From NCBI RefSeq assembly GCF_003634105.1, contig NZ_RBIQ01000012.1:1-64000 (forward strand): DNA of 64,000 nt, given 5' to 3'. Source of the DNA: Maribacter vaceletii (GTDB lineage Bacteria > Bacteroidota > Bacteroidia > Flavobacteriales > Flavobacteriaceae). The translations under genes and the position numbers were made by a program. Positions within the stretch are counted from its first letter, which is position 1. Each line of letters starts with the position of its first letter. The notes under the pieces were generated by a model. The model was given only the letters and a program-made list of their open reading frames with translations. It was not told where the DNA came from and did no database searches. This document shows positions 24,220 to 33,363 of this stretch, in pieces.

Positions 24220-24972
24220 TTAAGAATTCCATATTTCCCAAGACTTTTCAGCTTGTAACTCTAACATTTTTTGACCATTACATATGGCTGCTCCTTGTGC
24301 TTCCCCTGCACGTAAAAAAGCGGTTTTTTCTGGATTGTAAATTAAATCAAAAAGTAAGTGTTTCTTTGTTATATGGTTGTAGGGTATTGCTGGTTTTTCT
24401 AAAATATTTGGATGTGTTCCAAGTGGAGTGCAATTAACAATCACGGTATAATCCTCTAAAACAGTTTTGGTTAGTTCTTGATAGGATAATTTGTTTGCTC
24501 CTGAGTTTCTTGAAACAAAAGTGAATTCTATTCCTAATTCTTTAAAAACAAAAGCTACAGCTTTAGATGCACCTCCGGTTCCTAAAATTAAGGCTTTTTT
24601 GTGGTGTTCTTTTAAATGTGGAAGTATGGTATGTTTAAATCCGTAGGTGTCTGTGTTGTATCCTTTTAGGCCTTGCTCTGTAATTTTTATAGTATTTACT
24701 GCCCCAATTTTTTTGGCATCGGTATCTAAAGATTGTAAAAAAGGCATCACAGCTTCTTTGTATGGGATAGTTACATTAAAACCATTTATGACTTCCGATT
24801 TTTGGATTATTTCGGGAAATTCTTCTATGTTTTCTAGATCAAAATTAACATAGGAGTAATTATGTAATCCCATGTTCTTGAATTTATCAGAAAAATATCC
24901 TCTTGAAAAAGAATAGGATATGTCTTTGCCTACTAACCCAAACTTATATTGCTTCTCTTCTTTTTTTTCCAT
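24220..24972 (-). CDS. aroE: Shikimate dehydrogenase
   Basis: The substrate domain has FNVTIPYKEAV with catalytic Lys72, GAVNTI, and GYNTDTYGF with catalytic Asp108. The NADP-binding loop is LILGTGGASKAVAF, and NGQKMLELQAEKSWEIW ends the protein. It reduces 3-dehydroshikimate to shikimate. I chose the second of two nearby Met codons, giving 250 residues, which fits family length. The gene overlaps the end of the DUF368 gene by 29 bases, so it is translated within that operon. Confidence 0.93.
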   Translation of the reverse strand: MEKKEEKQYKFGLVGKDISYSFSRGYFSDKFKNMGLHNYSYVNFDLENIEEFPEIIQKSEVINGFNVTIPYKEAVMPFLQSLDTDAKKIGAVNTIKITEQGLKGYNTDTYGFKHTILPHLKEHHKKALILGTGGASKAVAFVFKELGIEFTFVSRNSGANKLSYQELTKTVLEDYTVIVNCTPLGTHPNILEKPAIPYNHITKKHLLFDLIYNPEKTAFLRAGEAQGAAICNGQKMLELQAEKSWEIWNS

Positions 24973-25963
24973 ACCAATCAATTCCTAATAAAATAAATAT
25001 TCCTACTGCTATAAAAAGTATAGCCCACCATGTTTCGCTAATTTCAAAATTGGGAAAATACCGTTCATAGTTACTAATTATTTTTTTATCATTACTGTCT
25101 AGAAGAATATTTCCGCTACTACTAGTTTTGTAAATAGTTTTTTTCCATGGCCAGACAACCCCTAAAGAGCCTGTAATAAAACCAATGATTAATACTGTAG
25201 TGTTGTTTTTGTAATTTTTTAAAACATAACTTAGTAAATGCGATAAAGTAACTAAACCTGTTGCGGAACCAGTTGTAAAAACAGCTAATATCTTTAGAGT
25301 ATTTATTCTTTTAGGATTTTTTACAAAACTTAAATCTCCGATAATAATTTCTGAAAAAGTATCATATAAGGCATTTACAGAATCTACTAAAAGTAACACG
25401 TAATTACCAAGGAGAATTAAGATAAAGGAACCAGATAGGCCCGGAAGTGTCATTCCAGAAACACTTATCATTCCACAAATAAAAATAAATAATAAGTTGT
25501 CGTTTTCTTTGGCAGGGCTTAAAAAACTTATTGAAATGCCAATTAGTAAACCTATGAAACCAATACCAATTGTTTTTTTATTCCAATGACTAAAGTCTTT
25601 GGCTATATAGTATATAGACCCAAGAATCATCCCAAAAAAAGCGGACCAAACGTACAATTCTTTTTGTGCTAAAAAGTAATCTAACACTTTAGAAATACTA
25701 AAATAACTAATTAGCATACCAAATATTAAAAGGGCTAAAAATCTTCCGTTAATGTATTGAAGAAAGCTTCTTACCCTACCACTAACCAATAATTTAAAAG
25801 CTTTTAGATTTATTTTTTGTAATGAATAAATAAATTCTTCATAAAAGCCCCCTACAAAGGCAACAATACCGCCAGAAACTCCAGGTACTTTATTTGCAGC
25901 ACCCATAAATAATCCTTTTAGGATTAAGAAAAATTGGTCTTTTGTAGTTCTTGCGCTGCTCAT
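24944..25963 (-). CDS. DUF368 polyprenyl-phosphate transporter (PopT-like), copy 1
   Basis: This integral membrane protein has about 8-9 helices and both DUF368 signatures: GLFMGAANKVPGVSGGIVAFVGGFYEEFI at the N-terminus (first half GAANKVPGVSGG) and SGMTLPGLSGSFILILLGNY in the middle. The family was shown to recycle undecaprenyl phosphate across the inner membrane. A paralogue lies just upstream, so this is a tandem duplication. It differs from copy 2 in the N-terminal motif (AANKVPG versus AADVVPG) and carries an extra C-terminal loop of about 30 residues before the last helix. Confidence 0.85.
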   Translation of the reverse strand: MSSARTTKDQFFLILKGLFMGAANKVPGVSGGIVAFVGGFYEEFIYSLQKINLKAFKLLVSGRVRSFLQYINGRFLALLIFGMLISYFSISKVLDYFLAQKELYVWSAFFGMILGSIYYIAKDFSHWNKKTIGIGFIGLLIGISISFLSPAKENDNLLFIFICGMISVSGMTLPGLSGSFILILLGNYVLLLVDSVNALYDTFSEIIIGDLSFVKNPKRINTLKILAVFTTGSATGLVTLSHLLSYVLKNYKNNTTVLIIGFITGSLGVVWPWKKTIYKTSSSGNILLDSNDKKIISNYERYFPNFEISETWWAILFIAVGIFILLGIDWYGKKRREAI

Positions 25964-25967
25964 GCTT

Positions 25968-26065
25968 TTACTCGATAATCGAGATTTAAATGCTTCGAGG
26001 CTTGCCCCTAAATCAAAATTTGTTTCCTCATAAATGTCTATTGGGTTTGCCTTGAGGTAGTTTGC
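25968..26065 (-). repeat. Dispersed 3'-flanking repeat, copy 3
   Basis: Its first 25 bases are almost identical to the copy at 6824, and similarity continues over the full length with the same core (CGAGGCTTG, then AAATCAAAATT). On the minus strand it begins 11 bases after the stop of the upstream DUF368 gene and fills the gap between the two paralogues. Confidence 0.75.
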
Positions 26066-26076
26066 TAAAGCAGCGT

Positions 26077-26997
26077 TTATTTTTTATTTGCTACTTTTTC
26101 CATGATAAAAATAAGAGAAAAACCTAGGATAGCAAGTAGTATAGCAAATATTATTTTTGGATCTCCATCAAAAGAAAAAGGAGATATACTTTGTTCATTT
26201 ATAGGTATTACTTTATCGTCAAAAACTTTGGTTTCTAAAACTTTTTTCCAAGGCCATATTTTATTTAACGAACCAACAATAAATCCTGTTAGTAATGCTA
26301 GAGTAGTATTTTTGTAATTAGCAAACATCCATTTTAATAATTTTGCAAAGCTTAGTAAGCCAAATATAGCACCTAGACCTACTGTGATTACAATTTTTAT
26401 GTTTCGTTCATGTACTGCTTCAAGTATAGTCTTATAAGATCCTAGCAATACGAGTATAAAAGCTCCAGATATTCCTGGTAAAATCATAGCGCAAACTGCA
26501 AGAGCTCCAGATAAAAATAGAAATGGTAAACTTTCTACATTTTCATTAGGAGGGAGTGTTGTAATGTAATAAGCAATAACGGCACCAAATATAAGCGCAA
26601 TAATTGCGATAGCATTCCACTTTTCTATTTCCTTGCCTACAAAGAAAATACTTGCAGATACTAACCCAAAAAAGAAAGACCATAATAAAATAGGTTCGTT
26701 TTCTAATAGCCAACTTACAATTGTTGCTAATGAGAATAGGCTAATAAATATGCCTAAAAATAGTGCAGCAAGAAAATTGCCATTTGCTTTCTCCCAAAAG
26801 GGTTTTAGCCCATCATTTTTTAAAGTTGTAAAAAGAGATGGTCTTATATTATTTATTGAGTTTATTAGTTCTTCATAAATACCAGAAATAAAAGCAATTG
26901 TTCCGCCAGATACTCCAGGGACTACATCTGCAGCTCCCATTGCTATTCCTTTAAGCGTGATAAATAGGTATTGGATTGGGGTTCTTTTTTCTGTCAT
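26077..26997 (-). CDS. DUF368 polyprenyl-phosphate transporter (PopT-like), copy 2
   Basis: It has the same multi-helix layout as its neighbour, with GIAMGAADVVPGVSGGTIAF at the N-terminus and CAMILPGISGAFILVLLGSY in the middle. This is closer to the usual DUF368 consensus. It should move polyprenyl phosphate back to the cytoplasmic face for wall and glycan synthesis. At 306 residues it is shorter than copy 1. It follows the TPR gene by 13 bases on the same strand. Confidence 0.87.
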   Translation of the reverse strand: MTEKRTPIQYLFITLKGIAMGAADVVPGVSGGTIAFISGIYEELINSINNIRPSLFTTLKNDGLKPFWEKANGNFLAALFLGIFISLFSLATIVSWLLENEPILLWSFFFGLVSASIFFVGKEIEKWNAIAIIALIFGAVIAYYITTLPPNENVESLPFLFLSGALAVCAMILPGISGAFILVLLGSYKTILEAVHERNIKIVITVGLGAIFGLLSFAKLLKWMFANYKNTTLALLTGFIVGSLNKIWPWKKVLETKVFDDKVIPINEQSISPFSFDGDPKIIFAILLAILGFSLIFIMEKVANKK

Positions 26998-27010
26998 TCG
27001 TATATGATAG

Positions 27011-28408
27011 TTACATTTTTTTCTTAATAGAATTTACTATTTCTTGCGTCCATTGTGTTTCGCTATATTCTGGAAACTGTTCTTTAAAAACGGAAAAAGA
27101 CTTAAAGTTTTGCTTTAGAGCGTCAATAAGCGTAATTCTTGCATTTATTAAATCATTTGCTAGTAAATATAAACCCGGAATTTTATAATTTATTTCAGGA
27201 CTATCTGGATAAAATTGTTTTCCTTGTGCTAATATTTGTAATGCAGCAGGAATATCTTCATTATACGTTGCAATAGTAGACCAGTTTAACCACGTCTCTA
27301 GTTCGTAATTTCCTAAGTCTACCGCTTGTTTATAGGCAAAATCTGCTTGGTCATAATTTTCTAGCTCCGTATTTATTTTAGCGCATTTTTTCCAGTAAAT
27401 TGGGCTTTCGCCATCTATGTTTAGGGCTTTGTTAATATAGTATAGCGCTTTATTGTAGTTTTTTCTGTTCATATAAAAACGGGTTATTGCTAACCAGCCT
27501 TTATCTAAAAGAGGGTCTTCATGAACGGTTTGGTAATAATAATACTTAGCCATGTCATAATCTTCTAGTTTTTCGTAACATTTTCCAATGCGCAAAAAAG
27601 CATGAGATGTTGGGTCTTCTATTTTTATAGTAGTTTCATAATTTTCTATTGCTTCTTTGTATTTTCCAAGTTTTTCTAAAACTTTTCCTTTTTCAAAATA
27701 AGCGCCAATAAAACTATCATCAGATATTATTGCAAAATCAAAAGCAGCAAGAGCTTCTTTATACATTTTTTCTGCATAGTATTGTTTTCCTAATTGATGC
27801 CATGCAACTTCGCAATACGGGTTTCTATCTAAATAATCATTTAAGTAAAGAATAGCTCCTTCATAATCTTCTAGAAATTCAAAACAATATATTACATTGT
27901 AGAGAGAAGAATAATCTTGCTCATCAAAGGAGACACATTTCATGAAATTTTCTTTAGCTTTTTTAAAGTCGTCCATGAAAAGGTATTCCATTCCTAAAAG
28001 GGAGTGAATATCAAAAGTGTTGTCGGATAATTCTAATGCCTTTTTTAAAAGCTGTATTGCACCTTGATGATTATCTTTTTTAGAAAAAATATTTGCTCTT
28101 TGAATATAGATTTCTTCGTTACTATTATCTAATAGCTGCAGTTTATCTAAATGCTGTTCTGCTTCTTCAAAATTATTTTCAAACACCATAACTTCCACAT
28201 CTAATAGTTTTAGTTCTATAGAATCTGGATGTTGTTTTAAACTTATTTTAATGGCTTTTTTAGCTAAAGAAATTTTTCCGTTGTTTAGGTAATGATGAAT
28301 GATATCTTCAAAATCTTCTGAGTCAAAGAAATAAACATCATCTGTCTTTAACATGGATTCAAACTTCGCTATAGGCTTGTTAGGCCTTTCGTTAGATTCT
28401 AATGCCAT
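27011..28408 (-). CDS. Tetratricopeptide-repeat protein
   Basis: The 465 residues consist of about 11-12 TPR units in tandem, with typical A-G-Y-A spacing such as LGKQYYAEKMYKEALAAFDF and LGKYKEAIENYETTIKIEDP. There is no signal peptide or membrane helix, so it should be a cytoplasmic scaffold. It lies between a class III aminotransferase and the DUF368 genes in an order conserved across Flavobacteriaceae. Partners are unknown. The upstream gap holds a 7-bp hairpin (28438-28461). Confidence 0.82.
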   Translation of the reverse strand: MALESNERPNKPIAKFESMLKTDDVYFFDSEDFEDIIHHYLNNGKISLAKKAIKISLKQHPDSIELKLLDVEVMVFENNFEEAEQHLDKLQLLDNSNEEIYIQRANIFSKKDNHQGAIQLLKKALELSDNTFDIHSLLGMEYLFMDDFKKAKENFMKCVSFDEQDYSSLYNVIYCFEFLEDYEGAILYLNDYLDRNPYCEVAWHQLGKQYYAEKMYKEALAAFDFAIISDDSFIGAYFEKGKVLEKLGKYKEAIENYETTIKIEDPTSHAFLRIGKCYEKLEDYDMAKYYYYQTVHEDPLLDKGWLAITRFYMNRKNYNKALYYINKALNIDGESPIYWKKCAKINTELENYDQADFAYKQAVDLGNYELETWLNWSTIATYNEDIPAALQILAQGKQFYPDSPEINYKIPGLYLLANDLINARITLIDALKQNFKSFSVFKEQFPEYSETQWTQEIVNSIKKKM

Positions 28409-28437
28409 AGGAACATTTTTGTTTGTGTATAGAATTA

Positions 28438-28461
28438 AAAGTACGCTATTGCTAGTACTTT
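28438..28461. promoter_or_regulatory. Inverted repeat upstream of the TPR gene
   Basis: AAAGTAC and GTACTTT form a perfect 7-bp inverted repeat with a 10-base spacer, 30 bases before the TPR gene start. It could be a weak terminator of the aminotransferase or an operator. The sequence does not decide. Confidence 0.3.
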
Positions 28462-28505
28462 ATCTTCCTTATTACAGCTATATTATTAACAAATTAGTTA
28501 ACAAA

Positions 28506-29687
28506 TTATTGCAGATGTGTATCCAGAATAGAAAGAATTATAGCGCATCCAAGCTCTATTTCAGTTGTTGAAATGGTTAGGGGAGGAGAAATTCTAATTG
28601 CTTTAGGTTCAAACAACAACCAAAAAAGTATTAGCTTTTGTTTGGCAGCTTCTATTATTATTTTGGTGGCTAATTCTTCATTTTCTACAAGTATAGCGAG
28701 CATTAAGCCTTTTCCTCTTACTTCTTTTATAAGTGGGTGAATTAGTAATTTTTTTAATAAAATTTCTTTTTCTACAGCTTGTTGTATTAGGTTTGTTTTT
28801 TTTAGTTCTGATAAGGTAGCCAAACTAGCAGCAGCAATAACTGGGTTTCCGCCAAAAGTGGTAATATGCCCTAATTTGGGCTTGTCTTTTAAAGCATCCA
28901 TTATTTTTTTAGATGCTACAAAAGCACCAACTGGCATTCCAGATGCCATTCCTTTTCCTATTACTAAGATATCTGGAGTGCAATTGTAATGTTCAAAAGA
29001 AAACCATTTTCCTGTTCTGCCAAATCCTGGCTGAATTTCATCTAAAATTAAAAGAGCACCAACTTCTATACAACGTTCTTTTACTTTTCTTAAATACTCT
29101 TTTATGGGGACAATAAAACCTGCACCACCTTGAATGGTTTCTAGTATTACCGCGGCGGTTTTGGTAGTAATTTTTGTTATATCTGGAAAAGAATTAAAAG
29201 AAATATAATCAATATCTGGTATAAGAGGTCTAAAAGGAGCTTTGCGTTCTTCTAATCCCATTAAGCTTAAGCTTCCCATAGTATTGCCATGATATGCATT
29301 TTTTGCAGCAATTATTTGGGAGCGACCAGTAAATTTTCGTGCTAATTTAAGAGCGCCTTCTACTGCTTCGGTACCAGAATTTACCAGATATGTGGAATTT
29401 AAGGTTTTAGGTAGAATTGAAGCTAGTTCTTTTGCATATTTAACTGCTGGTTCTTGGATATATTCTCCATATACCATAACATGCATATACTTTGCTATTT
29501 GTTTTTGGATAGCATCTACAACAGTGGGGTGGCAATGCCCTAAAGTACAAGCAGAAACACCCGCAACAAAATCTAAATGTGCGTTGTTTTCGGAATCATA
29601 AATAAATGAGCCTTTTGCATGAGATATTTCTAGAGCTAGTGGGTGAGGAGAGGTTTGTGCTTGGTATTTTAAAAAATCATCTTTCAT
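28506..29687 (-). CDS. Class III PLP aminotransferase
   Basis: The fold signatures are AVEGALKLARKFTGR, AYHGNTMGSLSLMG, ILDEIQPGFGRTGKWF, and the PLP lysine in ILVIGKGMASGMPVGAF. These place it with acetylornithine/ornithine/4-aminobutyrate aminotransferases. It lacks the N-terminal signature of the RocD encoded earlier in this window. There is no arginine-synthesis gene around it, and the conserved neighbourhood (TPR, OstA, purA) gives no substrate clue. At 393 residues it is full length. Confidence 0.82.
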   Translation of the reverse strand: MKDDFLKYQAQTSPHPLALEISHAKGSFIYDSENNAHLDFVAGVSACTLGHCHPTVVDAIQKQIAKYMHVMVYGEYIQEPAVKYAKELASILPKTLNSTYLVNSGTEAVEGALKLARKFTGRSQIIAAKNAYHGNTMGSLSLMGLEERKAPFRPLIPDIDYISFNSFPDITKITTKTAAVILETIQGGAGFIVPIKEYLRKVKERCIEVGALLILDEIQPGFGRTGKWFSFEHYNCTPDILVIGKGMASGMPVGAFVASKKIMDALKDKPKLGHITTFGGNPVIAAASLATLSELKKTNLIQQAVEKEILLKKLLIHPLIKEVRGKGLMLAILVENEELATKIIIEAAKQKLILFWLLFEPKAIRISPPLTISTTEIELGCAIILSILDTHLQ

Positions 29688-29709
29688 AGTATAATACGAT
29701 AATAAAGTT

Positions 29710-29744
29710 GGCTTTTAGCTTTTAGCTCTTAGCCTTTGGCTTTT
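29710..29744. repeat. Five imperfect heptamer tandem repeats
   Basis: Five consecutive 7-base units of the form (A/G)GCTTTT, with small changes, lie between the OstA stop and the aminotransferase start. The composition invites slippage. No hairpin of note is formed. Confidence 0.7.
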
Positions 29745-29762
29745 TTTAAAATCAACAACTTT

Positions 29763-31463
29763 TTACTCTATTTGCACTTTAGCTTTTTTAGGCTTGGTAG
29801 CTTTGTTATTAGTATTATTTGAAGTGCTTTTGTTAACTGGGTCTCCTTCGTTTTTACTTCGTTCTTCTTCTTCGGCATCAATGTCTATAGGGTTGCTTAT
29901 ACCTCTTATAACTACTAGTTCTATGTTGTTATCATCTTCATCAAAGATATCTTCTTTGGTTAGTATCCTTTCATCTCCTCTCCAGATAAAACCTTTTAGT
30001 TTTCTACTGTTTTCTGGTAATTCTGTTTCCGGAAATATGGTTCCATCAGGATTTGTTTTAAAAACTAAATCTTCTACGTCATTATTGGCCATTGTAATGC
30101 GTATTTCGCTACAAATAGTTTTGTTAATTCCAATAAGCTCGTCATCGTCATTGTACATGTAGTATATGACTTCAGTATTTTTAATTAAATCAATTATTTT
30201 AAGCTCATTTTCTTCAAACTTACCAAATAAATCTTTCCCTTTTGCTTGGTTAAAACCTGTTTTTCCTATAGTATCTTGCGAAATAATAAAAGCATTATTT
30301 AAAACCTTTAAGGAGTCTAGTTTTTCTGTTTTTAGATTAGATATTAAATGAATACTATCTCCTGTCATCTGGTTTTCACCATTCCAGAGTATTGGATTTC
30401 TTATAAGTTGCGTAATTCCTGTTTTTTGTTCAGAATGTATAGAATCGCACTTACCACTTAAATCTTTCTTGTAAAATTTAGCATTTCTAAATGCTCTTAA
30501 AATACGTTCTTCCGGTTTTCCAGTTATCATTAGGGTGTCTCCATGCATGTATAAGGAGTCTTTTTCCATAACACTTATAGAAACGGCTCTTTTTGTAGCA
30601 AAAAGAGAATCTTTTGCTTTGTAAACCTCTGCATAATGAGCTCTTATTAAACCATTATTTATAGTATCTGTTACTACTATATTATTAGTGGCAGATGCAA
30701 ATTCTTTAGCTTTGTTAAAGTAAACGCTATCTCCTTGAATAATACGATCATTATAGTCTATCCTTGTATTTTTTATGCCATAACCGCTTTCTATTTTTGT
30801 GTCATAAAAACCACGCTCGCAATATATTTTATAGGACTTTCCTATGATGGTAGATGGACCATACATGTACGCATTTTTAGAAGAAGTATAATAATCTAAT
30901 TGTTCAGAATCTAAGGTGTATTCTGGGTTTTGTACATGAACACTATCTAAAAATTGATATTTTTTAGTTTCCATAAAGTACTTTCCAATTTCACTTGTTA
31001 GTGTATTGGCAGAATCTACAACAGTACCAAAGTCTTGGTAAAAAGCTTCTTGCTTTTCACGGTCTAAACGTAGCGTATCTGTTTTTAGGGTCATGTCTGT
31101 ATTTTCTAATACAACACTTTCATAGGCTTTTGCAAGTTTTATATTGCCATCATATTCAATTTTTCCACTAGTCATTTTTACAGAGTCTCCTTGCTGTAAA
31201 CGTATATTTCCTATAGCTTTTAATCTGTTTTCATGCTGATAAAAAATAGCAATATCGCACCATAAATCTGCTCCTTGATGCTCAAATTGTACTTGCTTTT
31301 CATCTTTACTAAAAATAGAAGCTCCAGGATATTTTACTTCATTTTTTGTAAAATTGGCGCCATAAACAATATTAATTTGATTGCTTTCTTCTGTGTTAGT
31401 GTCTTGTGACCATATTACAGTAGAAATTAGTAGAAACAGTATAGTGTAGTATTTTTTTTGCAA
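29763..31463 (-). CDS. OstA/LptA-like exported protein
   Basis: A signal peptide (residues 1-19, ending VIWSQ) precedes repeated OstA-type beta strands in which every other residue is polar, as in the LptA jelly-roll (GNIRLQQGDSVKMTSGKIEYD, YGPSTIIGKSYKIYCERGFYD). The family carries or spans lipopolysaccharide from the inner to the outer membrane. At 566 residues it is about three times LptA length. The C-terminal 80 residues are acidic, then Asn/Lys-rich. No in-frame ATG is near, so the start is a TTG, 13 bases after a -7 element. Confidence 0.8.
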   Translation of the reverse strand: MQKKYYTILFLLISTVIWSQDTNTEESNQINIVYGANFTKNEVKYPGASIFSKDEKQVQFEHQGADLWCDIAIFYQHENRLKAIGNIRLQQGDSVKMTSGKIEYDGNIKLAKAYESVVLENTDMTLKTDTLRLDREKQEAFYQDFGTVVDSANTLTSEIGKYFMETKKYQFLDSVHVQNPEYTLDSEQLDYYTSSKNAYMYGPSTIIGKSYKIYCERGFYDTKIESGYGIKNTRIDYNDRIIQGDSVYFNKAKEFASATNNIVVTDTINNGLIRAHYAEVYKAKDSLFATKRAVSISVMEKDSLYMHGDTLMITGKPEERILRAFRNAKFYKKDLSGKCDSIHSEQKTGITQLIRNPILWNGENQMTGDSIHLISNLKTEKLDSLKVLNNAFIISQDTIGKTGFNQAKGKDLFGKFEENELKIIDLIKNTEVIYYMYNDDDELIGINKTICSEIRITMANNDVEDLVFKTNPDGTIFPETELPENSRKLKGFIWRGDERILTKEDIFDEDDNNIELVVIRGISNPIDIDAEEEERSKNEGDPVNKSTSNNTNNKATKPKKAKVQIE

Positions 31464-31476
31464 TGCAATTTTTTTT

Positions 31477-31484
31477 CAAAAATA
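31477..31484 (-). promoter_or_regulatory. -7 promoter element of the OstA gene
   Basis: TATTTTTG on the minus strand lies 13 bases before the TTG start codon and supports that unusual start. Confidence 0.5.
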
Positions 31485-31536
31485 GGATTTTTTAAAAGAG
31501 TGTTACCACCTTTAGGATACATTTAATACAGTATGT

Positions 31537-31573
31537 AAAAAAAAGAGCCATTTTTTAAATGGCTCTTTTTTTA
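31537..31573 (-). terminator. Terminator of purA
   Basis: On the minus strand AAAAAAGAGCCATTT pairs with AAATGGCTCTTTTT around a short loop and ends in a long T run. The hairpin begins at the purA stop codon. Confidence 0.85.
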
Positions 31574-32842
31574 TCTGTGTATTGTTTGTGTTCTGTCTGG
31601 ACCTACAGAAACTATTTTAATTGGCACTTCCAATTCTTTTTCTAAATAGTTTATATAGTTATTTAACGCTTCCGGAAACTCTTCTGGGCTTCTCATTTTT
31701 GTTAAATCTTTATCCCAACCATCCATTTCTGTGTAAATAGGGGTAACGTTTTCTGGTTCTATATTATAAGGTAAATGTGTAATAGTTTCTCCTTTGTACT
31801 TGTATGCTGTACAAACTTTTAATTTAGGAAAACCACTAAGAACATCTCCTTTCATCATCATTAGTTCAGTAACGCCATTCACTCGTACTGCATATTTTAG
31901 AGCTACTAGATCTAACCATCCGCAACGTCTTGGTCTTCCTGTTGTAGCGCCAAATTCATTACCAACTCTTCCCATAGTTTCTCCATCGGCATCAAATAAT
32001 TCCGTTGGGAAAGGGCCGCTACCTACACGTGTAGTATATGCTTTGAAAATTCCAAATACACCACCAATTTGGTTTGGAGCAACACCTAAACCAGTACAGG
32101 CACCTGCTGCAGTAGTATTAGAAGATGTTACAAATGGGTAGGTTCCAAAATCAATATCTAATAAAGAACCTTGCGCACCTTCTGCAAGTATTTTTTTACC
32201 TCCTTTTTGCGCTTGGTATAAGTACTCTTCGCTATCTATGAAAGTTAATTGTTTTAATTCTTCTACAGCTTCAAAAAATGCAGTTTCTAATTCAGGTAAA
32301 TCGTACTGAATATCTACATTGTAAAAACCAATCATGGCTTCATGCTTATCGGCTAGGGTACGATATTTTTCTTTCCAATCCGATAATTCTAAATCACCAA
32401 TACGCATTCCGTTTCTACCGGTTTTGTCCATGTATGTTGGACCAATACCTTTTAATGTAGAACCAATTTTTGCTTTTCCTTTAGAAGCTTCCGAAGCAGC
32501 ATCTAATAGTCTATGCGTAGGTAAAATTAAGTGTGCTTTTCTAGAAATTAATAATTTAGATTTAAAATCTATATTAAATTTCCCTAGAGCATCTAATTCT
32601 TTTTTAAATATAACAGGGTCTATAACAACACCATTACCAACAACATTCATAGCTGTTTTATGAAAAATACCAGAAGGAATTGTGTGTAAAACGTGTTTAA
32701 TTCCGTCAAATTCTAAAGTGTGTCCTGCGTTTGGACCTCCTTGGAATCTTGCTATGATATCATAGTCCTTGGTTAGTACATCAACGATTTTTCCTTTTCC
32801 TTCGTCTCCCCATTGAAGCCCTAACAATAAATCTACTGCCAT
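31571..32842 (-). CDS. purA: Adenylosuccinate synthetase
   Basis: It begins with the GTP loop GLQWGDEGKGK. It has GPNAGHT, the IMP-binding segment GNGVVIDP, the signature FGIFKAYTTRVGSGPFPTE and, near the end, KIVSVGPDRTQTI. It catalyses IMP plus aspartate plus GTP to adenylosuccinate. At 423 residues it is normal. It sits 12 bases after the Fur gene; this fur-purA order recurs in Flavobacteriaceae, and purA probably uses the fur promoter. Confidence 0.96.
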   Translation of the reverse strand: MAVDLLLGLQWGDEGKGKIVDVLTKDYDIIARFQGGPNAGHTLEFDGIKHVLHTIPSGIFHKTAMNVVGNGVVIDPVIFKKELDALGKFNIDFKSKLLISRKAHLILPTHRLLDAASEASKGKAKIGSTLKGIGPTYMDKTGRNGMRIGDLELSDWKEKYRTLADKHEAMIGFYNVDIQYDLPELETAFFEAVEELKQLTFIDSEEYLYQAQKGGKKILAEGAQGSLLDIDFGTYPFVTSSNTTAAGACTGLGVAPNQIGGVFGIFKAYTTRVGSGPFPTELFDADGETMGRVGNEFGATTGRPRRCGWLDLVALKYAVRVNGVTELMMMKGDVLSGFPKLKVCTAYKYKGETITHLPYNIEPENVTPIYTEMDGWDKDLTKMRSPEEFPEALNNYINYLEKELEVPIKIVSVGPDRTQTIHR

Positions 32843-32854
32843 TTAAGTAATTAG

Positions 32855-33310
32855 TTAATTGGTTTTATTATTTGTTTTATTTTTTGTTCCGTAAAAATAT
32901 AAGGAGTGGTTGTTAATTTTAATATCAAAAACCTCTTCTATTGTTTTTTTTATAGATTGAATACGAGGGTCGCAAAACTCCATAACCTCGCCAGTATCTG
33001 TTAAAATCACATGGTCGTGCTGTCTGTCAAAATAAGATTTTTCGTATTGTGCCTGGTTTTTCCCAAATTGATGCTTACGTACCAATTTACAATCCATAAG
33101 AAGTTCTATGGTATTGTATAATGTAGCTCTACTTACACGATAGTTTTTGTTTTTCATGTTAATGTAGAGAGATTCTATATCAAAATGGTCTTCACTATCG
33201 TATATTTCTTGAAGAATAGCGTAACGTTCGGGTGTTTTTCTATGACCATTTTCTTCTAAGAAAGTGGTGAAAACGTTTTTTACAATGTCTTGATTCTTGT
33301 TCTGAGCCAT
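32855..33310 (-). CDS. Fur-family transcriptional regulator lacking the structural zinc cysteines
   Basis: A winged helix ([33 protein letters not shown]) is followed by the dimerisation domain with [18 protein letters not shown] and NHSLYFYGT. The regulatory-site histidines (HDH) and Glu remain. The two cysteines of the usual HDHLICLDCG are Leu and Thr here, and the C-terminal CxxC-type pair is replaced by a Lys/Asn/Thr tail. It could respond to iron, zinc, manganese or peroxide. It heads a transcription unit with purA. Confidence 0.88.
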   Translation of the reverse strand: MAQNKNQDIVKNVFTTFLEENGHRKTPERYAILQEIYDSEDHFDIESLYINMKNKNYRVSRATLYNTIELLMDCKLVRKHQFGKNQAQYEKSYFDRQHDHVILTDTGEVMEFCDPRIQSIKKTIEEVFDIKINNHSLYFYGTKNKTNNKTN

Positions 33311-33332
33311 ACTCTTTTACAGCATTAATTTA

Positions 33333-33340
33333 CAAATGTA
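33333..33340 (-). promoter_or_regulatory. -7 promoter element of fur-purA
   Basis: TACATTTG on the minus strand matches TAnnTTTG and lies 22 bases before the fur ATG. The overlapping TACAAATGTA dyad could be a self-regulation site. Confidence 0.5.
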
Positions 33341-33363
33341 CAGCTAAATTTTGATACATTCTT

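Noticed and set aside
29710-29744. CRISPR-like array
   Set aside because: The units are 7 bases long with no spacers and no cas genes nearby.
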